Shown here: positions 1-9,330 of the stretch, piece after piece
Numbering within the stretch: position 1 is the stretch's first letter
Layout of the letters: every line of letters begins with the position of its first letter
From: DATJPR01 sp963843525
GTDB taxonomy: Bacteria > Bacteroidota > Ignavibacteria > UBA10030 > UBA6906
NCBI GenBank assembly: GCA_963843525.1
Contig: CAWJKM010000003.1
Span: 310,001 to 374,000 of the forward strand
Direction: 5' to 3'
Length of the DNA: 64,000 nt
The notes under the pieces: generated by a model
The model's database searches: none
Told to the model about the DNA's origin: nothing
Seen by the model: only the letters and a program-made list of their open reading frames with translations
Made by a program: the position numbers and the translations under genes

Positions 1-70
1 GAGGAGACCTGATAAAACGAGATGCGCAATGCAGAGATTCTTCACCGTGTGTGTTCCATTTTCTGTGAAC

Positions 71-3000
71 TTACTTCGCGGGTTCGATTTCCAATGATTC
101 CGGGGCTGCCTGGTCACCTTCATCCCGATTCATCACCCGCTTGAATCGTTCCTCGAACACCGTGTACAAGACCGGTATAAAGAACAGCGTGAGACCGGTC
201 GAAACGGTCAATCCACCGATGACCGCAATGGCAAGCGGTGCCTGGGTCGACTCACCGCCGATGCCTGCGGCCATGGGAATCAACCCGAGGATTGTGGCGA
301 GCGATGTCATCAGGATCGGTTTCAGGCGTGTCCGGCTTGCCCGCATGACCGCCTCGTGCAGCTCGATCCCCCGCATCCGCATGCGGTTGGTGTAATCAAC
401 CAGCAATATCCCGTTGCTCACGACAATGCCGACCATCACGATGACCCCCTGGAACGAAGTCACGGAAAGCGTCGTCCCGGTCAGCGCCAGCATCCAGAAC
501 ACGCCGATAATGCCAAGGGGGACAGTAAACATGATGATGAAGGGATCCATCAACGACTGGAACTGGGATGCCATCACCACGTAGACCAGGATAATGGCGA
601 GGCCGAATGCCAGTGCGAGATCATGGAAGGTCTGCCGCTGCTGCTCGACGTTTCCTGTTTGTTTCACCTCAAACCCTGGCGGGATGGGGATCCCGGCAAG
701 CTTTGCATTGATATCGCTTGCCACGCTTCCGAGGTCACGACCGGTGACGTTCGCGGTCACATCGACGATCCGTTGTTGGTACTTTCTGTCGATCTGCACC
801 GGCGAAGACGCCTTCTCGACCCGCGCGATATTCCCGAGTTTGATCTGCTGGCCGCTGGACGAGGGGACGAGGAGGTTGCGAATGTCGTCGATATTGGTGC
901 GGTCGGCTTCGCTCAGCCGGACCAGAATATTGTACTGGTTCCCGGACACGGGATCCGTGAACAGTGATGCCACGGAGCCGTTGATGCAGGTGTTGATGGT
1001 GTTCGAAATGTCCGCCACGTTGACCCCGAGCGTTCCTGCTTTCTCCCGGTCGATCTGCACGCGAAGTTCCGGAAGATTGTCCTCACGGCTGATCTGCACA
1101 TCCGTTGCTCCCGCAGTAGAATGCACCGCAGTATAGACCTGCCGGGCAATTGCCGAGCCGGTGGCGAGGTCGTACCCTCTGATCTCGACGTCAATGGGCG
1201 CGTTGGATCCGAAGTTCAGCAAGAACCGCAGGAAGCCGCCCGGGTTAAGGAACGTGCCGACCCCGGGAAGCGAGGCCAGCTTGGGGCGAATGTCCTTGAC
1301 AATCTGAAAGACGCTGCGTTTGCGTTGGTCCACGGGCACAAGTGCGACTTGTATGTTCGCCGCGTGGCTCCCGGAATTCCTCCCGATCAGATTCCCCGAT
1401 TTGGCGGAGGGGACGCCAACGTCCGAGATCATCGTTTGCATTTCGGGGACATTTGCCTGGATGATCTTTTCGAGGGAGAGCACCGCCTTCTCGGTCTCCT
1501 CAACCCTTGTCCCCACCGGAAGCTTCACCGTGACAGAAAACTGGCCTTCATCCTGATCGGGGAAAAACTCCGTGCCGATGAATTTGAGAAGTCCGAGAGA
1601 CGCCACCGCGAGGGCGAAGGTGCCGAGGATGAGCAGTCTGCGATGGTGGAGCACCCACTCCAATCCCGCCTCGTACCAGCCGTCGATCCGGTCAAGTGCA
1701 TCATGGGCGAAGACCCGCACCCGGTCGGCAAACGTCGTCGAGGTCCGGTCCAGATGCTTTTCCGGTGGTAGGAACCGGAGGCACATGAGCGGGGTGACCG
1801 TTCTGGAAACAAAAAACGACCCGAAAAGGGCGACTGCAATGGTGATCGTGAGAGGGATGAACAGCAGCTTGGCAATGCCGCTCAGAAATACGATCGGCAG
1901 AAACACGATCACCGTCGTCAGGGTGGAGACGAAAATGGGGGAAGCGACTTCTTTTGCCGCTTCCAGCGTTGCCTCAATTTTCGATTGTCCTTTCTTCCGT
2001 TCATTGTAGTGGCGGGAAATCGCTTCGAGCTCCACAATGGAATCGTCGACAAGTCTGCCGACCGCGAGGGCAAGACCGCCGAAGGTCATGATGTTCAGGG
2101 TCGATCCGCCGAATCGGAACCAGACGAAGGTGATGAGAATGGAGAGGGGAATAGCCACGAGCACGATAAGGGTCCCGCGGACGTTGCGCAGGAAGAGCAG
2201 GATGACAATCATCGCGAGCGTGGCCCCCAGGAGCGCTTCGCGTTGCAGACCGGATATGGTCTGCCGGATATACACGGACTGATCAAACGAGATGCTCAGG
2301 TGGACGTTGGGGGGGATGCCGTTCAGGGTCGGGAGGGCATGGACGACATTGTTGACCACCTCGACGGTATTGGCGTTCGCGAGTTTCTGCACGCGCATGT
2401 TGAGGCCGGGCCGCCCATTGACACGGATCAACTCCGTCTCTTCCTGGTAACTGTCCTTGACGGTTCCCACATCCCTCACCCTGATCGGGACACCGTTGAC
2501 CGTCTTGATCACGATGTCCTGCATGGGTCGCACAACGTTGAACTGGCTCTCGGTTTTCAGGGTGTAGTCGAACTGACCGGTTTTCAAATCACCGGATGGA
2601 ATGATAATGTTCGAATTGGCGACTGCGGTCATTACCGTTGAGACCGGCAACTGCAGGGCATCGAGCCTGTTTCTGTCGAGCGTAATATGGATCTCACGGA
2701 TTCTTCCGCCGATGACCTGTGCCGAAGCGACGCCTTCAAGATGCTCAATCTGCGGTTCGATCGTGTTGAAAGCCAGGTCATAGAGGTCGCGTTCATCCAT
2801 GTCACCCGAGATGGCGATGACACACACCGGCAACTGCGTGATGTCGAAGCGCAACGCCGAGGGTTGAACGATACCGACAGGCAACTGTGACATGATCCTG
2901 TTGATGCGCTGGACAACGTCCACCAGCCCGGCATCCAGGTTCGCGTTCCAATTGAAGCTCACGCGAACCGCGGAAATTCCCTCTCTCGTATTCGACTCGA

Positions 3001-3238
3001 CATATTCCGCGTCGTTGACGGAGGCAACGGTGCGCTCGATCAATCGAGTCACCGTTTGTTCCATATCCAGCGGGCTCGCACCGTTGTAATAGGTGATCAC
3101 GCTGACTCTCGGGATGGTAATGTTGGGCAGGAGGTCGACCGGGAGCTGCGAAAACGAAACATAGCCGAAGATGAGGATCGTCGCCGCAAAAAGAAACGTC
3201 GAGATGGGATAGCGCAACGCAAGACGGGTAAGCCACAT
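71..3238 (-). CDS. RND efflux transporter, inner-membrane permease subunit (HAE1/AcrB family)
   Basis: The 1055-residue product has the usual length of an RND pump protomer. It starts with a transmembrane helix after a short basic N-terminus (MWLTRLALRYPIS), followed by the PDLLPNI-type periplasmic entry. Two blocks of membrane helices (roughly 335-490 and 880-1030) flank the two large periplasmic loops, and the conserved GRLVDDSIVELE segment lies in TM4. The start has an AGGAGG-type site upstream, and the gene follows the adaptor gene after 15 nt, so the two are co-transcribed. It probably exports drugs or other hydrophobic compounds by proton antiport; the substrate cannot be read from sequence. 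No TolC-like outer-membrane gene is in the window. Confidence 0.93.
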   Translation of the reverse strand: MWLTRLALRYPISTFLFAATILIFGYVSFSQLPVDLLPNITIPRVSVITYYNGASPLDMEQTVTRLIERTVASVNDAEYVESNTREGISAVRVSFNWNANLDAGLVDVVQRINRIMSQLPVGIVQPSALRFDITQLPVCVIAISGDMDERDLYDLAFNTIEPQIEHLEGVASAQVIGGRIREIHITLDRNRLDALQLPVSTVMTAVANSNIIIPSGDLKTGQFDYTLKTESQFNVVRPMQDIVIKTVNGVPIRVRDVGTVKDSYQEETELIRVNGRPGLNMRVQKLANANTVEVVNNVVHALPTLNGIPPNVHLSISFDQSVYIRQTISGLQREALLGATLAMIVILLFLRNVRGTLIVLVAIPLSILITFVWFRFGGSTLNIMTFGGLALAVGRLVDDSIVELEAISRHYNERKKGQSKIEATLEAAKEVASPIFVSTLTTVIVFLPIVFLSGIAKLLFIPLTITIAVALFGSFFVSRTVTPLMCLRFLPPEKHLDRTSTTFADRVRVFAHDALDRIDGWYEAGLEWVLHHRRLLILGTFALAVASLGLLKFIGTEFFPDQDEGQFSVTVKLPVGTRVEETEKAVLSLEKIIQANVPEMQTMISDVGVPSAKSGNLIGRNSGSHAANIQVALVPVDQRKRSVFQIVKDIRPKLASLPGVGTFLNPGGFLRFLLNFGSNAPIDVEIRGYDLATGSAIARQVYTAVHSTAGATDVQISREDNLPELRVQIDREKAGTLGVNVADISNTINTCINGSVASLFTDPVSGNQYNILVRLSEADRTNIDDIRNLLVPSSSGQQIKLGNIARVEKASSPVQIDRKYQQRIVDVTANVTGRDLGSVASDINAKLAGIPIPPGFEVKQTGNVEQQRQTFHDLALAFGLAIILVYVVMASQFQSLMDPFIIMFTVPLGIIGVFWMLALTGTTLSVTSFQGVIVMVGIVVSNGILLVDYTNRMRMRGIELHEAVMRASRTRLKPILMTSLATILGLIPMAAGIGGESTQAPLAIAVIGGLTVSTGLTLFFIPVLYTVFEERFKRVMNRDEGDQAAPESLEIEPAK

Positions 3239-3253
3239 AGAACGATCTCCTCC

Positions 3254-4306
3254 TTACCGCTGTGGTTTCACAGGGGCATGATCTCTGGCAAACTGTTGTC
3301 CGGAGGTGATCACCGGGCGGTCGACTCCGAGTGCCGACAGGATCTCCGTTCGACCGTTGAGTTCAAGGCCGGTCTGGACCGGGACCTTATAAGCGGTGTC
3401 CCGTTCCACCGTGAACACATACTGGCCCTGGTCGTCCTTCAGGATGGCCATGCTGGGGACGGTAATCGCGTGGGGATGCTCTTCCACCCCGATGGCAACG
3501 TTGGAAAACATACCGGGTTTCAACAGATGATCCCGGTTGTCGATATCGATCTCCACTGCCATTGTGCGGGTCGCCTGATCGACGGCCTGGGCAAATCGTG
3601 AGACGGTTCCGGTGAACGTCCTTCCCGGAAATGCGTCGACCGTTATGACCGCCCTCATCCCGAGCTTCACCCGCGGGATATCCTTCTCGAGGATGTTGAT
3701 GATGATCTTCAATCTGTCGATGTCCTGGAGGGTGAAGAGCGTAGCGTTGTTTTGCGACACGACTGCGCCAGGATCGAGGTAGCGCTTTGTGATGTACCCG
3801 GCGAACGGTGCAGTGATATAGGCGTAGCTGAGCCGCGTTTTCGCCGCGTCGTACCCAGCGCTCGCAATCTTGAGGGCGGCTTCAGCGTTGTCGAAATCCT
3901 GTCGCGCGACAAGATTTTGGTCGAACAGATCTTTATTGCGCCGATAGAGCAGGCGGGCATTCTCATACGTCGCTTTTGCCTGTTCCTCCTGCTGGGCGAG
4001 CTCGGTGGTGTCGATCCGCGCAAGCAATTGACCCCTCGTGACAAGCGTTCCCATGTCCACGGAGACATGTTCCAGCGTTCCGGTCACTTTCGCATAGACT
4101 CCTGCCTGCTGGATGGCGACCACGTCGCCGGTGAATTGGAGTTCATAGACAACGCGCTGCTGCACCGGCGGTTCCACTTTCACCAGCGGAATCTGGGCAC
4201 GACGAGTGTCATCTCCCGAGGAACTCGCTACAAAACGATACGCGATGACGGAGAGGAGTCCAATGAGTACAACGACGGGGACAACAATTTTCCACGGAAG
4301 CTTCAT
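3254..4306 (-). CDS. RND efflux periplasmic adaptor subunit (membrane fusion protein)
   Basis: A 350-residue membrane fusion protein. An N-terminal membrane anchor (about residues 6-27) is followed by half of a biotinyl-lipoyl domain (GVYAKVTGTLEHVSVDMGT), an alpha-helical hairpin rich in A/E/Q/R (about 100-160), the second lipoyl half (ITAPFAGYI), and beta-barrel and membrane-proximal domains (TVPSMAILKDDQGQYVF). It would link the downstream permease to an outer-membrane channel. There is no lipobox, so it is anchored by its N-terminal helix. It is the first gene of this two-gene unit; the 120 bp upstream must hold the promoter, but no convincing one was seen. Confidence 0.92.
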   Translation of the reverse strand: MKLPWKIVVPVVVLIGLLSVIAYRFVASSSGDDTRRAQIPLVKVEPPVQQRVVYELQFTGDVVAIQQAGVYAKVTGTLEHVSVDMGTLVTRGQLLARIDTTELAQQEEQAKATYENARLLYRRNKDLFDQNLVARQDFDNAEAALKIASAGYDAAKTRLSYAYITAPFAGYITKRYLDPGAVVSQNNATLFTLQDIDRLKIIINILEKDIPRVKLGMRAVITVDAFPGRTFTGTVSRFAQAVDQATRTMAVEIDIDNRDHLLKPGMFSNVAIGVEEHPHAITVPSMAILKDDQGQYVFTVERDTAYKVPVQTGLELNGRTEILSALGVDRPVITSGQQFARDHAPVKPQR

Positions 4307-4426
4307 GATCGTGTATGGGAATATGTATGTGAGGGGGAATGTCAGCGTCTGCCCTGAACGTATTGGACAATCGCCGGGCGGAGGGGTTTAACAGAATTGC
4401 CCATGGAAAAGCGTTCTTCCGGTTTT

Positions 4427-4819
4427 TCAAGCCGGGCCCAGGATCTTTCGTACGGGCTCATTGTCGGCATAAATCTGCCAGCGCGTCACCTTTCCCCGAC
4501 GGACGGACACAAGCCAGGCCGACGGCATGGTCCAGTGGTTGGCGGGGTCCAGCTTCATTCCGACGCGACAGGTTCCCTGGGCTGTGCCAAAGAGAGCGAC
4601 GAGGTTGTCCTGGTCGAAGACCTGGTCGCACTGAATCGAGAAATCCGGAACAAGATAGAAATAGCTGATCCATGCGTTCCTGATAGCCTCCCGCCCCTCC
4701 AGGGAAACCCCGAGAGAGTCGACGAGGACGTGATCATCGCTGATAAGTTCGCTGATCGCCCCGATGCTGTGTTTGTTAATCGCATCGATGAACGCCAGTG
4801 CCGCTTCGCGTGGGGTCAT
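4427..4819 (-). CDS. SnoaL-like / nuclear transport factor 2 family protein
   Basis: A 130-residue protein with the cystatin-like alpha+beta fold pattern of SnoaL/NTF2 proteins: an N-terminal helix (AALAFIDAINKHSIGAISEL), then HVLVDSLG, EGREAIRNAWISYF, and strands ending in a tryptophan-rich stretch. ATG 4819-4817 was chosen over an upstream in-frame start because it overlaps the TGA of the thiolase gene (ATGA), as at other junctions in this operon. It is the last gene of the cluster. Relatives include small isomerases, hydrolases and proteins of unknown role; the substrate here is unknown, though the setting suggests a CoA thioester or ring intermediate. Confidence 0.8.
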   Translation of the reverse strand: MTPREAALAFIDAINKHSIGAISELISDDHVLVDSLGVSLEGREAIRNAWISYFYLVPDFSIQCDQVFDQDNLVALFGTAQGTCRVGMKLDPANHWTMPSAWLVSVRRGKVTRWQIYADNEPVRKILGPA

Positions 4820-6042
4820 CCCATGGTCCTTTCCCGTTCGACGATGACGGCAATCCCCTGTCCAACCCCGATGCACATCGTCGCCAGGCCGAATCGTCCG
4901 TCCCTCCGGCGCAGCTCATGCAGGAGCGTGGTCATGATGCGGGCTCCTGTGCACCCGAGTGGATGCCCCAGGGCGATTGCTCCGCCGTTCGGATTTGTCT
5001 TCCCGGGAGGGAGGGCGAGGTCGCGCATGACCGCGATCGATTGCGCGGCGAACGCCTCATTCAGTTCTATCACATCGAGGTCGTCGATGTGAAGCGACGC
5101 AGATCTCAGGGCATGGCGGGTGGCGGGAACCGGCCCGATCCCCATGACGCGGGGATCAACCCCGGCGATCCCCGTCGCGACGATCCGCGCAAGCGGCGAA
5201 AGATGCATCGCCCGTGCCGCCTCAGCCTCAACAATCAAGACTCCCGCAGCCCCGTCATTGAGGGACGATGAGTTCCCGGCTGTCACTGTGCCGCCTTTGC
5301 GGAAGGCCGGCCGGAGCGAAGCGAGCTTCTCAAGAGACGTGTCCGGCCGCGGTCCCTCGTCGCGGTCCACAAGCTTTTCCCCGCCGCGTGGATCGACAAC
5401 GGGCACGGCGACGATCTCCGCGGAAAATTTCCCCGCACGCTGGGCTTCAAGGGCTTTGGTGTGACTGGCAAGAGCGAACAGGTCTTGTTCCTGACGTTCG
5501 ATGCGATATTGTTCCGCGACATTCTCTGCGGTCTCTCCCATGGCCTCGAGGGGAAAGAGCTTCTCCATCAGCGAGTTGGGATAGCGCCACCCCAGCGCGG
5601 TATCATAGGCGATGCTGTTCCCGTAGGCACCGGTCAGGTTCTTCGGCATCGAGTACGGTGCGCGACTCATGCTCTCAACCCCTCCGGCGATGAGTACGCG
5701 GGCTTCGCCGCACCACACAGCTCGGGCACCCTGTATAATGGCGTCCAGGCTCGATCCGCACAGCCGGTTGATGGTACTCCCGGGAACAGTGAAGGGCAGT
5801 CCTGCAAGGAGAGAGGCCATACGGCCGATGTTGCGGTTGTCCTCGCCAGCCTGATTCGCGCACCCCCAGAGAACATCATCGATCCCCGCCGGGTCAACGG
5901 ATGTTCGCTCAATCAGTTTTTTGATGATCAGGGCGGAGAGGTCGTCCGGTCGGACCGTTTTCAGGACCCCCCCGTATCTGCCGATGGGAGTCCGGATGGC
6001 GTCCACAATCCACGCGTCGGGACGGCCGGCGGGGGGAGTCAT
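4816..6042 (-). CDS. paaJ: Acetyl-CoA acyltransferase, 3-oxoadipyl-CoA thiolase type (PaaJ/PcaF-like)
   Basis: A 408-residue degradative thiolase. Catalytic landmarks are the nucleophilic Cys95 in NRLCGSSLD, the ELNEAFAAQS motif, GGAIALGHPLGCTGAR with the catalytic His, and a C-terminal Cys in TMCIGVGQG. The segment CANQAGEDNRNIGRM is typical of the 3-oxoadipyl-CoA thiolases PcaF and PaaJ. The expected reaction cleaves 3-oxoadipyl-CoA (or 3-oxo-5,6-dehydrosuberyl-CoA) with CoA, giving succinyl-CoA or a shorter acyl-CoA plus acetyl-CoA. It overlaps the preceding DUF1573 gene and the following SnoaL-like gene by 4 nt each. The name rests on motifs and neighbours; a general thiolase remains possible. 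Confidence 0.85.
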   Translation of the reverse strand: MTPPAGRPDAWIVDAIRTPIGRYGGVLKTVRPDDLSALIIKKLIERTSVDPAGIDDVLWGCANQAGEDNRNIGRMASLLAGLPFTVPGSTINRLCGSSLDAIIQGARAVWCGEARVLIAGGVESMSRAPYSMPKNLTGAYGNSIAYDTALGWRYPNSLMEKLFPLEAMGETAENVAEQYRIERQEQDLFALASHTKALEAQRAGKFSAEIVAVPVVDPRGGEKLVDRDEGPRPDTSLEKLASLRPAFRKGGTVTAGNSSSLNDGAAGVLIVEAEAARAMHLSPLARIVATGIAGVDPRVMGIGPVPATRHALRSASLHIDDLDVIELNEAFAAQSIAVMRDLALPPGKTNPNGGAIALGHPLGCTGARIMTTLLHELRRRDGRFGLATMCIGVGQGIAVIVERERTMG

Positions 6043-6734
6043 TTCTCCTTGCCGGATTTAATATTGCCGTAAATCCCGATCGGCAGTTCGGTCTGTGTCG
6101 GATGCGAGGTCCGGATCACGATCCGATCGGCAACGACAGGGACTGGTTTTTCAGGGATGAACTCGATAGGGACTATGACAGAGTCTCCGGACTTGATCTC
6201 TCCGGTCGGGAGATTGATATTGACGCCTGCCAGGCCCGTGGAGTACCCGGTGAGCTGAAATGCCGTCTTTCCTTCGTTCTTTATGGTGACAGATTTCTCG
6301 CTGCGTACGCCGACTGTGGCATCCTGAAACCACAAGTACTCCGGAGAGATGGAAATTTCTTCGGTGACCGTTCCATCAAAGGATATCTGTACCGCCTGCT
6401 CTCCCGGGGCGTTGGAATTTACCGTGACTGTTTTGTGAATTGGGCCGCGAAAGTTCTTGGAGTTGAAGGTGATCTGGAGCGACCCGCTTCCGCCCGGAGG
6501 GATATGATCCGTAGAGAGCATGGACCCCGTACACCCGCATGACACGTCGACCCTGCTGATGATCAAGGTATCCTTGCCCGGGTTTTGAATCGTCAGGTCG
6601 TGATTCACCACCTGTCCCCGCGCAACGGTTCCGATGGAAAAGGTCGTTCCTTCCAGGATATTGATCTTCGCCTGGGCAAACAAGGCGTTGGAAAGAAGAC
6701 ACGTCAACAGACAAGAAGAAAGGATTACACGCAT
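6039..6734 (-). CDS. Exported DUF1573 domain protein
   Basis: A 231-residue exported protein. ATG 6734 follows a GAGGTG site and opens a signal peptide (basic start, leucine-rich core, ALFAQ-A cleavage site); in-frame starts further upstream would bury it. The mature part has two immunoglobulin-like DUF1573 repeats. The first has the classic segments FSIGTVARGQVVNHDLTIQN, DTLIISRVDVSCGCTG and IPPGGSGSLQITF with its CGC signature; the second (about 140-225) repeats the plan without the cysteines. DUF1573 proteins are common in Bacteroidota envelopes and have no agreed function. Its TGA overlaps the ATG of the thiolase gene, so it is translationally coupled to a cytosolic enzyme. Confidence 0.88.
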   Translation of the reverse strand: MRVILSSCLLTCLLSNALFAQAKINILEGTTFSIGTVARGQVVNHDLTIQNPGKDTLIISRVDVSCGCTGSMLSTDHIPPGGSGSLQITFNSKNFRGPIHKTVTVNSNAPGEQAVQISFDGTVTEEISISPEYLWFQDATVGVRSEKSVTIKNEGKTAFQLTGYSTGLAGVNINLPTGEIKSGDSVIVPIEFIPEKPVPVVADRIVIRTSHPTQTELPIGIYGNIKSGKEK

Positions 6735-6822
6735 GGCTGTCACCTCAGACTTCGTCGTATCAATGAACAAAATCTCTCCAATTTTCGCAACGACACATCC
6801 ATCAGCGCCGCCGGAATGGAGA

Positions 6823-7584
6823 TCACTCCACCGGGACCTTCCCTGCCATCGCACTCTTGCGGAGAAGGGGTGCTGGCCGATAGCGTTCTTCACCGTAGTA
6901 GTCTCTTAACGCTTCGAGAATGGCGAGAACATTCTGCAACCCCACCTTCTCTCCCCACTCAAAAGGGCCTGTCGGATAGTTGGTTCCGAGACGCATGGCG
7001 AGGTCGATGTCTCGCGGGGCCGCGACGCGTTCAGCGAGCGCAAAGCATGCCTCATTGAGGAGCATGCAGCGAATCCTCGGCAGGACAAGCCCGGGAGCAT
7101 CTCCGACAAATGTCGCCTCCTTGCCGAGACTTTCGAAAAACGTTCTGACACTCTTTACGGCTTCCTCATCCGAAGCCGGCAGTTTCACGCACTCGATCAG
7201 TTTCCCGGTGAGGGTGGAGGGAAGTATCCCGAACCCGATCAGCCGTCGCGGAGTCTTCACCCAGGTGGACTGTTCTGAAAGCGTGTAGGTGAGAACGTTG
7301 GTGAGGAGGGGAGCCGAAGGGGGGAGCGCCCAGTCGAGCTCGGCAAGATTCTCGCGCTTCCGGGTCTTCTCTCCGATGGTGAGCTCGATCCCGAGGTCCA
7401 CCAGGGGAATCGGCGGTTTCTTGACCTGGCGGTTCGTCGGTCCTTGCGGAAGACGCGGAAGATTCTGGAGAACGTCCAATCGTTCTCCAAAAGTTGTCGT
7501 GAACTCTTTGAGAAGAACAGGTTCGCCCAGTACACCGACGCGATAACGGCGGGGGGATGCGGTTGTCCCGGGTTCGGTGCTCAC
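6823..7584 (-). CDS. 3-hydroxyacyl-CoA dehydrogenase-like protein with degenerate NAD-binding domain
   Basis: GTG 7584-7582 overlaps the TGA of the preceding dehydrogenase gene (GTGA), giving a 253-residue product; longer in-frame starts would run deep into that gene. The C-terminal half is a recognisable 3HCDH C-domain: FVGDAPGLVLPRIRCMLLNEA, then DIDLAMRLGTNYPTGPFEW and an LEAL-type helix. The N-terminal half is shorter than a Rossmann domain and has RVGVLGEPVLL where GxGxxG is expected. It is probably a divergent paralogue of its neighbour, possibly a non-catalytic partner or an enzyme with altered cofactor use. The frame is intact, so it is not obviously a pseudogene. Confidence 0.78.
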   Translation of the reverse strand: MSTEPGTTASPRRYRVGVLGEPVLLKEFTTTFGERLDVLQNLPRLPQGPTNRQVKKPPIPLVDLGIELTIGEKTRKRENLAELDWALPPSAPLLTNVLTYTLSEQSTWVKTPRRLIGFGILPSTLTGKLIECVKLPASDEEAVKSVRTFFESLGKEATFVGDAPGLVLPRIRCMLLNEACFALAERVAAPRDIDLAMRLGTNYPTGPFEWGEKVGLQNVLAILEALRDYYGEERYRPAPLLRKSAMAGKVPVE

Positions 7585-8453
7585 GATTGCGGTTCCGTAT
7601 CGTAGGTGTAAAAACCCCTGCCGGTCTTCCGGCCGAGAGTCCCGGCCTCCACCATCTGGCGTTGAAGAGGGTGAGGACGAAAACGCGGTTCCTGGAAAAA
7701 CTGTTCGTACACCGAACAAGTCACTGCATAGCTCACATCGATCCCGATAAAATCCATCAGTTCGAACGGTCCCATCCTGAATCCCCCGGAAAGGGTCATG
7801 ATGCGATCGATCTCTTCGACGGGGGCAAGTCCTTCCCCGAGCATGCGGATTGCTTCGCCGTAGAACGCCCGGGCGACCCTGTTGACAATGAACCCCGGCG
7901 TATCCGCGCAGACCACTGTGGTTTTCCCCAGTTCCCGGCAGAATGCGACGGCCCGATTTATGGTGGTATCACTTGTGGCCCTCCCGCGCACGACTTCCAC
8001 GAGCCGCATCACCGGCGCAGGGTTGAAAAAATGCAGCCCGACCACGAGGGCTGGCGTGGGTGTGGCAGCCGCAATGGCCGAAACGGAAAGGGAGGAAGTG
8101 TTCGTGGCAAGAATCGTCTGGGGTCTTTTGAATTTCGCCACCTCGGCCATCAGTTTTTTCTTCACCTGAAGATCCTCAATCGTGGCCTCCAGGATCATCT
8201 CTGCAGCCCCAAGCTCGTCGAGCGAACGTTGCGGGAGAACCCGCTCCAAAATCGCCCGGGCTTCCGGACCGGCGAGCTTCCCCCTCTCCTCCAGCGATTG
8301 GATAACCTCCCGTATGCGGGCGATGCCGCGCTCTAGCGCTGCAGAATCCATATCATAGAGGAGGACTTCTTTGCCGGCAGACGCGACCAGCTGTGCGATG
8401 CCGCTCCCCATTGTACCGGCGCCGATGATGCCGACGCGCTGGAAAGTGTCCAT
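7581..8453 (-). CDS. paaH: 3-hydroxyacyl-CoA dehydrogenase (PaaH / 3-hydroxybutyryl-CoA dehydrogenase type)
   Basis: A 290-residue NAD-dependent dehydrogenase. The Rossmann motif GIIGAGTMGSG is at residues 8-18. ATNTSSLSVSAIA and VVGLHFFNPAPVMRLVEVVRG carry the catalytic-site segments, followed by DTPGFIVNRV and the C-terminal dimerisation domain (GGFRMGPFELMDFIGIDV, GRKTGRGFYTY). ATG 8453 was chosen over an upstream start because it matches the family N-terminus. In phenylacetate degradation PaaH oxidises 3-hydroxyadipyl-CoA to 3-oxoadipyl-CoA, the substrate of the thiolase three genes downstream. A general 3-hydroxybutyryl-CoA dehydrogenase role cannot be excluded from sequence alone. Confidence 0.88.
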   Translation of the reverse strand: MDTFQRVGIIGAGTMGSGIAQLVASAGKEVLLYDMDSAALERGIARIREVIQSLEERGKLAGPEARAILERVLPQRSLDELGAAEMILEATIEDLQVKKKLMAEVAKFKRPQTILATNTSSLSVSAIAAATPTPALVVGLHFFNPAPVMRLVEVVRGRATSDTTINRAVAFCRELGKTTVVCADTPGFIVNRVARAFYGEAIRMLGEGLAPVEEIDRIMTLSGGFRMGPFELMDFIGIDVSYAVTCSVYEQFFQEPRFRPHPLQRQMVEAGTLGRKTGRGFYTYDTEPQS

Positions 8454-8466
8454 GGTGCAAATTCCT

Positions 8467-9312
8467 TTATCCGCTGATGACGGCATCTTCCGGTAGGCGT
8501 TCCCAGTCCGGAATCCATCCGGGAATCACCAGTCCCCAGGCCTCTGCCTTTTCGCGGACTTCCCGTTCAAATGTCTTGCGCACTTCGTCGTTGTCGCGGA
8601 GTTTCAGACGGAAGGCCCGGTATCGTATATTCTTCCGGGAACCCGGTCTTCCAAATATCGCCATGACCCGCGGCCACCAGCGGTCCAACGCAGCCTGGAT
8701 CTCGGGATGCGTCTTTGGATTGAGCGCCAGGCGTTTCACCCAGTAGTCCCCGTGCGCGACGTGTGTCAGTTCTTCCTTAAAAATCCTCTCGATTTCCCGC
8801 CGCCATGGCCCATAGGAGGAGTCGCGGACATCTTCCAACTGGTGGCCGGCGCCGCGGTCCATGAGGAAGTTGAACATCACAAAATCGGCCCACGAGTCGA
8901 TCGAGTAGTAAAAAATGTTGACGCGCTTGTCGGTGCCGGCGCGTGTGGCGCCGAGATCGGTTTTGCCTTCCACACGGTAGGTAAAATCGAATTGCTCGAC
9001 ATAGTCGTCGACCGGGATGCCGACATCCTCGAGCAGCCTGTACATCGCTCTTCCATGCCGCACTTCATCGCGGACGATTTGCGAGACCACCAGTTTTTCC
9101 TCTGTGGATGGAGCCTTCATGATCCACGGGACATAGCCGAACCCGCCCGCGAGTTCGGAGTCCGCCTGTTGTGTCATGAGATTGGTCAACAGCCCGAAGT
9201 ATTCGTCGCTCATTTCATCGGGATGCTCTATCGATTCCCCGCGGGAGAGCTTCTCGTTCATGAGCGCCTCCCGTTCTGCCGCCGGGCGCTTTGCGGTTGG
9301 TGGTGCGGTCAT
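8467..9312 (-). CDS. PaaA-like diiron oxygenase subunit (Phenylacetic acid catabolic protein family)
   Basis: A 281-residue ferritin-like all-helical protein of the PaaA/PaaC family. Plausible iron ligands are Glu53 (QADSELAGG), the ExxH pair Glu83/His86 (RDEVRHG) and the second-half motif EELTHVAHGD around residues 180-189. The surrounding text, including APSTEEKLVVSQIVRDE, is closer to PaaA, the catalytic subunit of phenylacetyl-CoA 1,2-epoxidase, than to PaaC. The ATG has an AGGAGG site 8 nt upstream. Normally PaaA works with PaaB, C, D and E; none is in this window, and the operon is bounded upstream by a divergent gene. Either the other subunits are elsewhere or this is a distinct oxygenase. 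Confidence 0.8.
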   Translation of the reverse strand: MTAPPTAKRPAAEREALMNEKLSRGESIEHPDEMSDEYFGLLTNLMTQQADSELAGGFGYVPWIMKAPSTEEKLVVSQIVRDEVRHGRAMYRLLEDVGIPVDDYVEQFDFTYRVEGKTDLGATRAGTDKRVNIFYYSIDSWADFVMFNFLMDRGAGHQLEDVRDSSYGPWRREIERIFKEELTHVAHGDYWVKRLALNPKTHPEIQAALDRWWPRVMAIFGRPGSRKNIRYRAFRLKLRDNDEVRKTFEREVREKAEAWGLVIPGWIPDWERLPEDAVISG

Positions 9313-9330
9313 GGCATCATCCTCCTTTTC

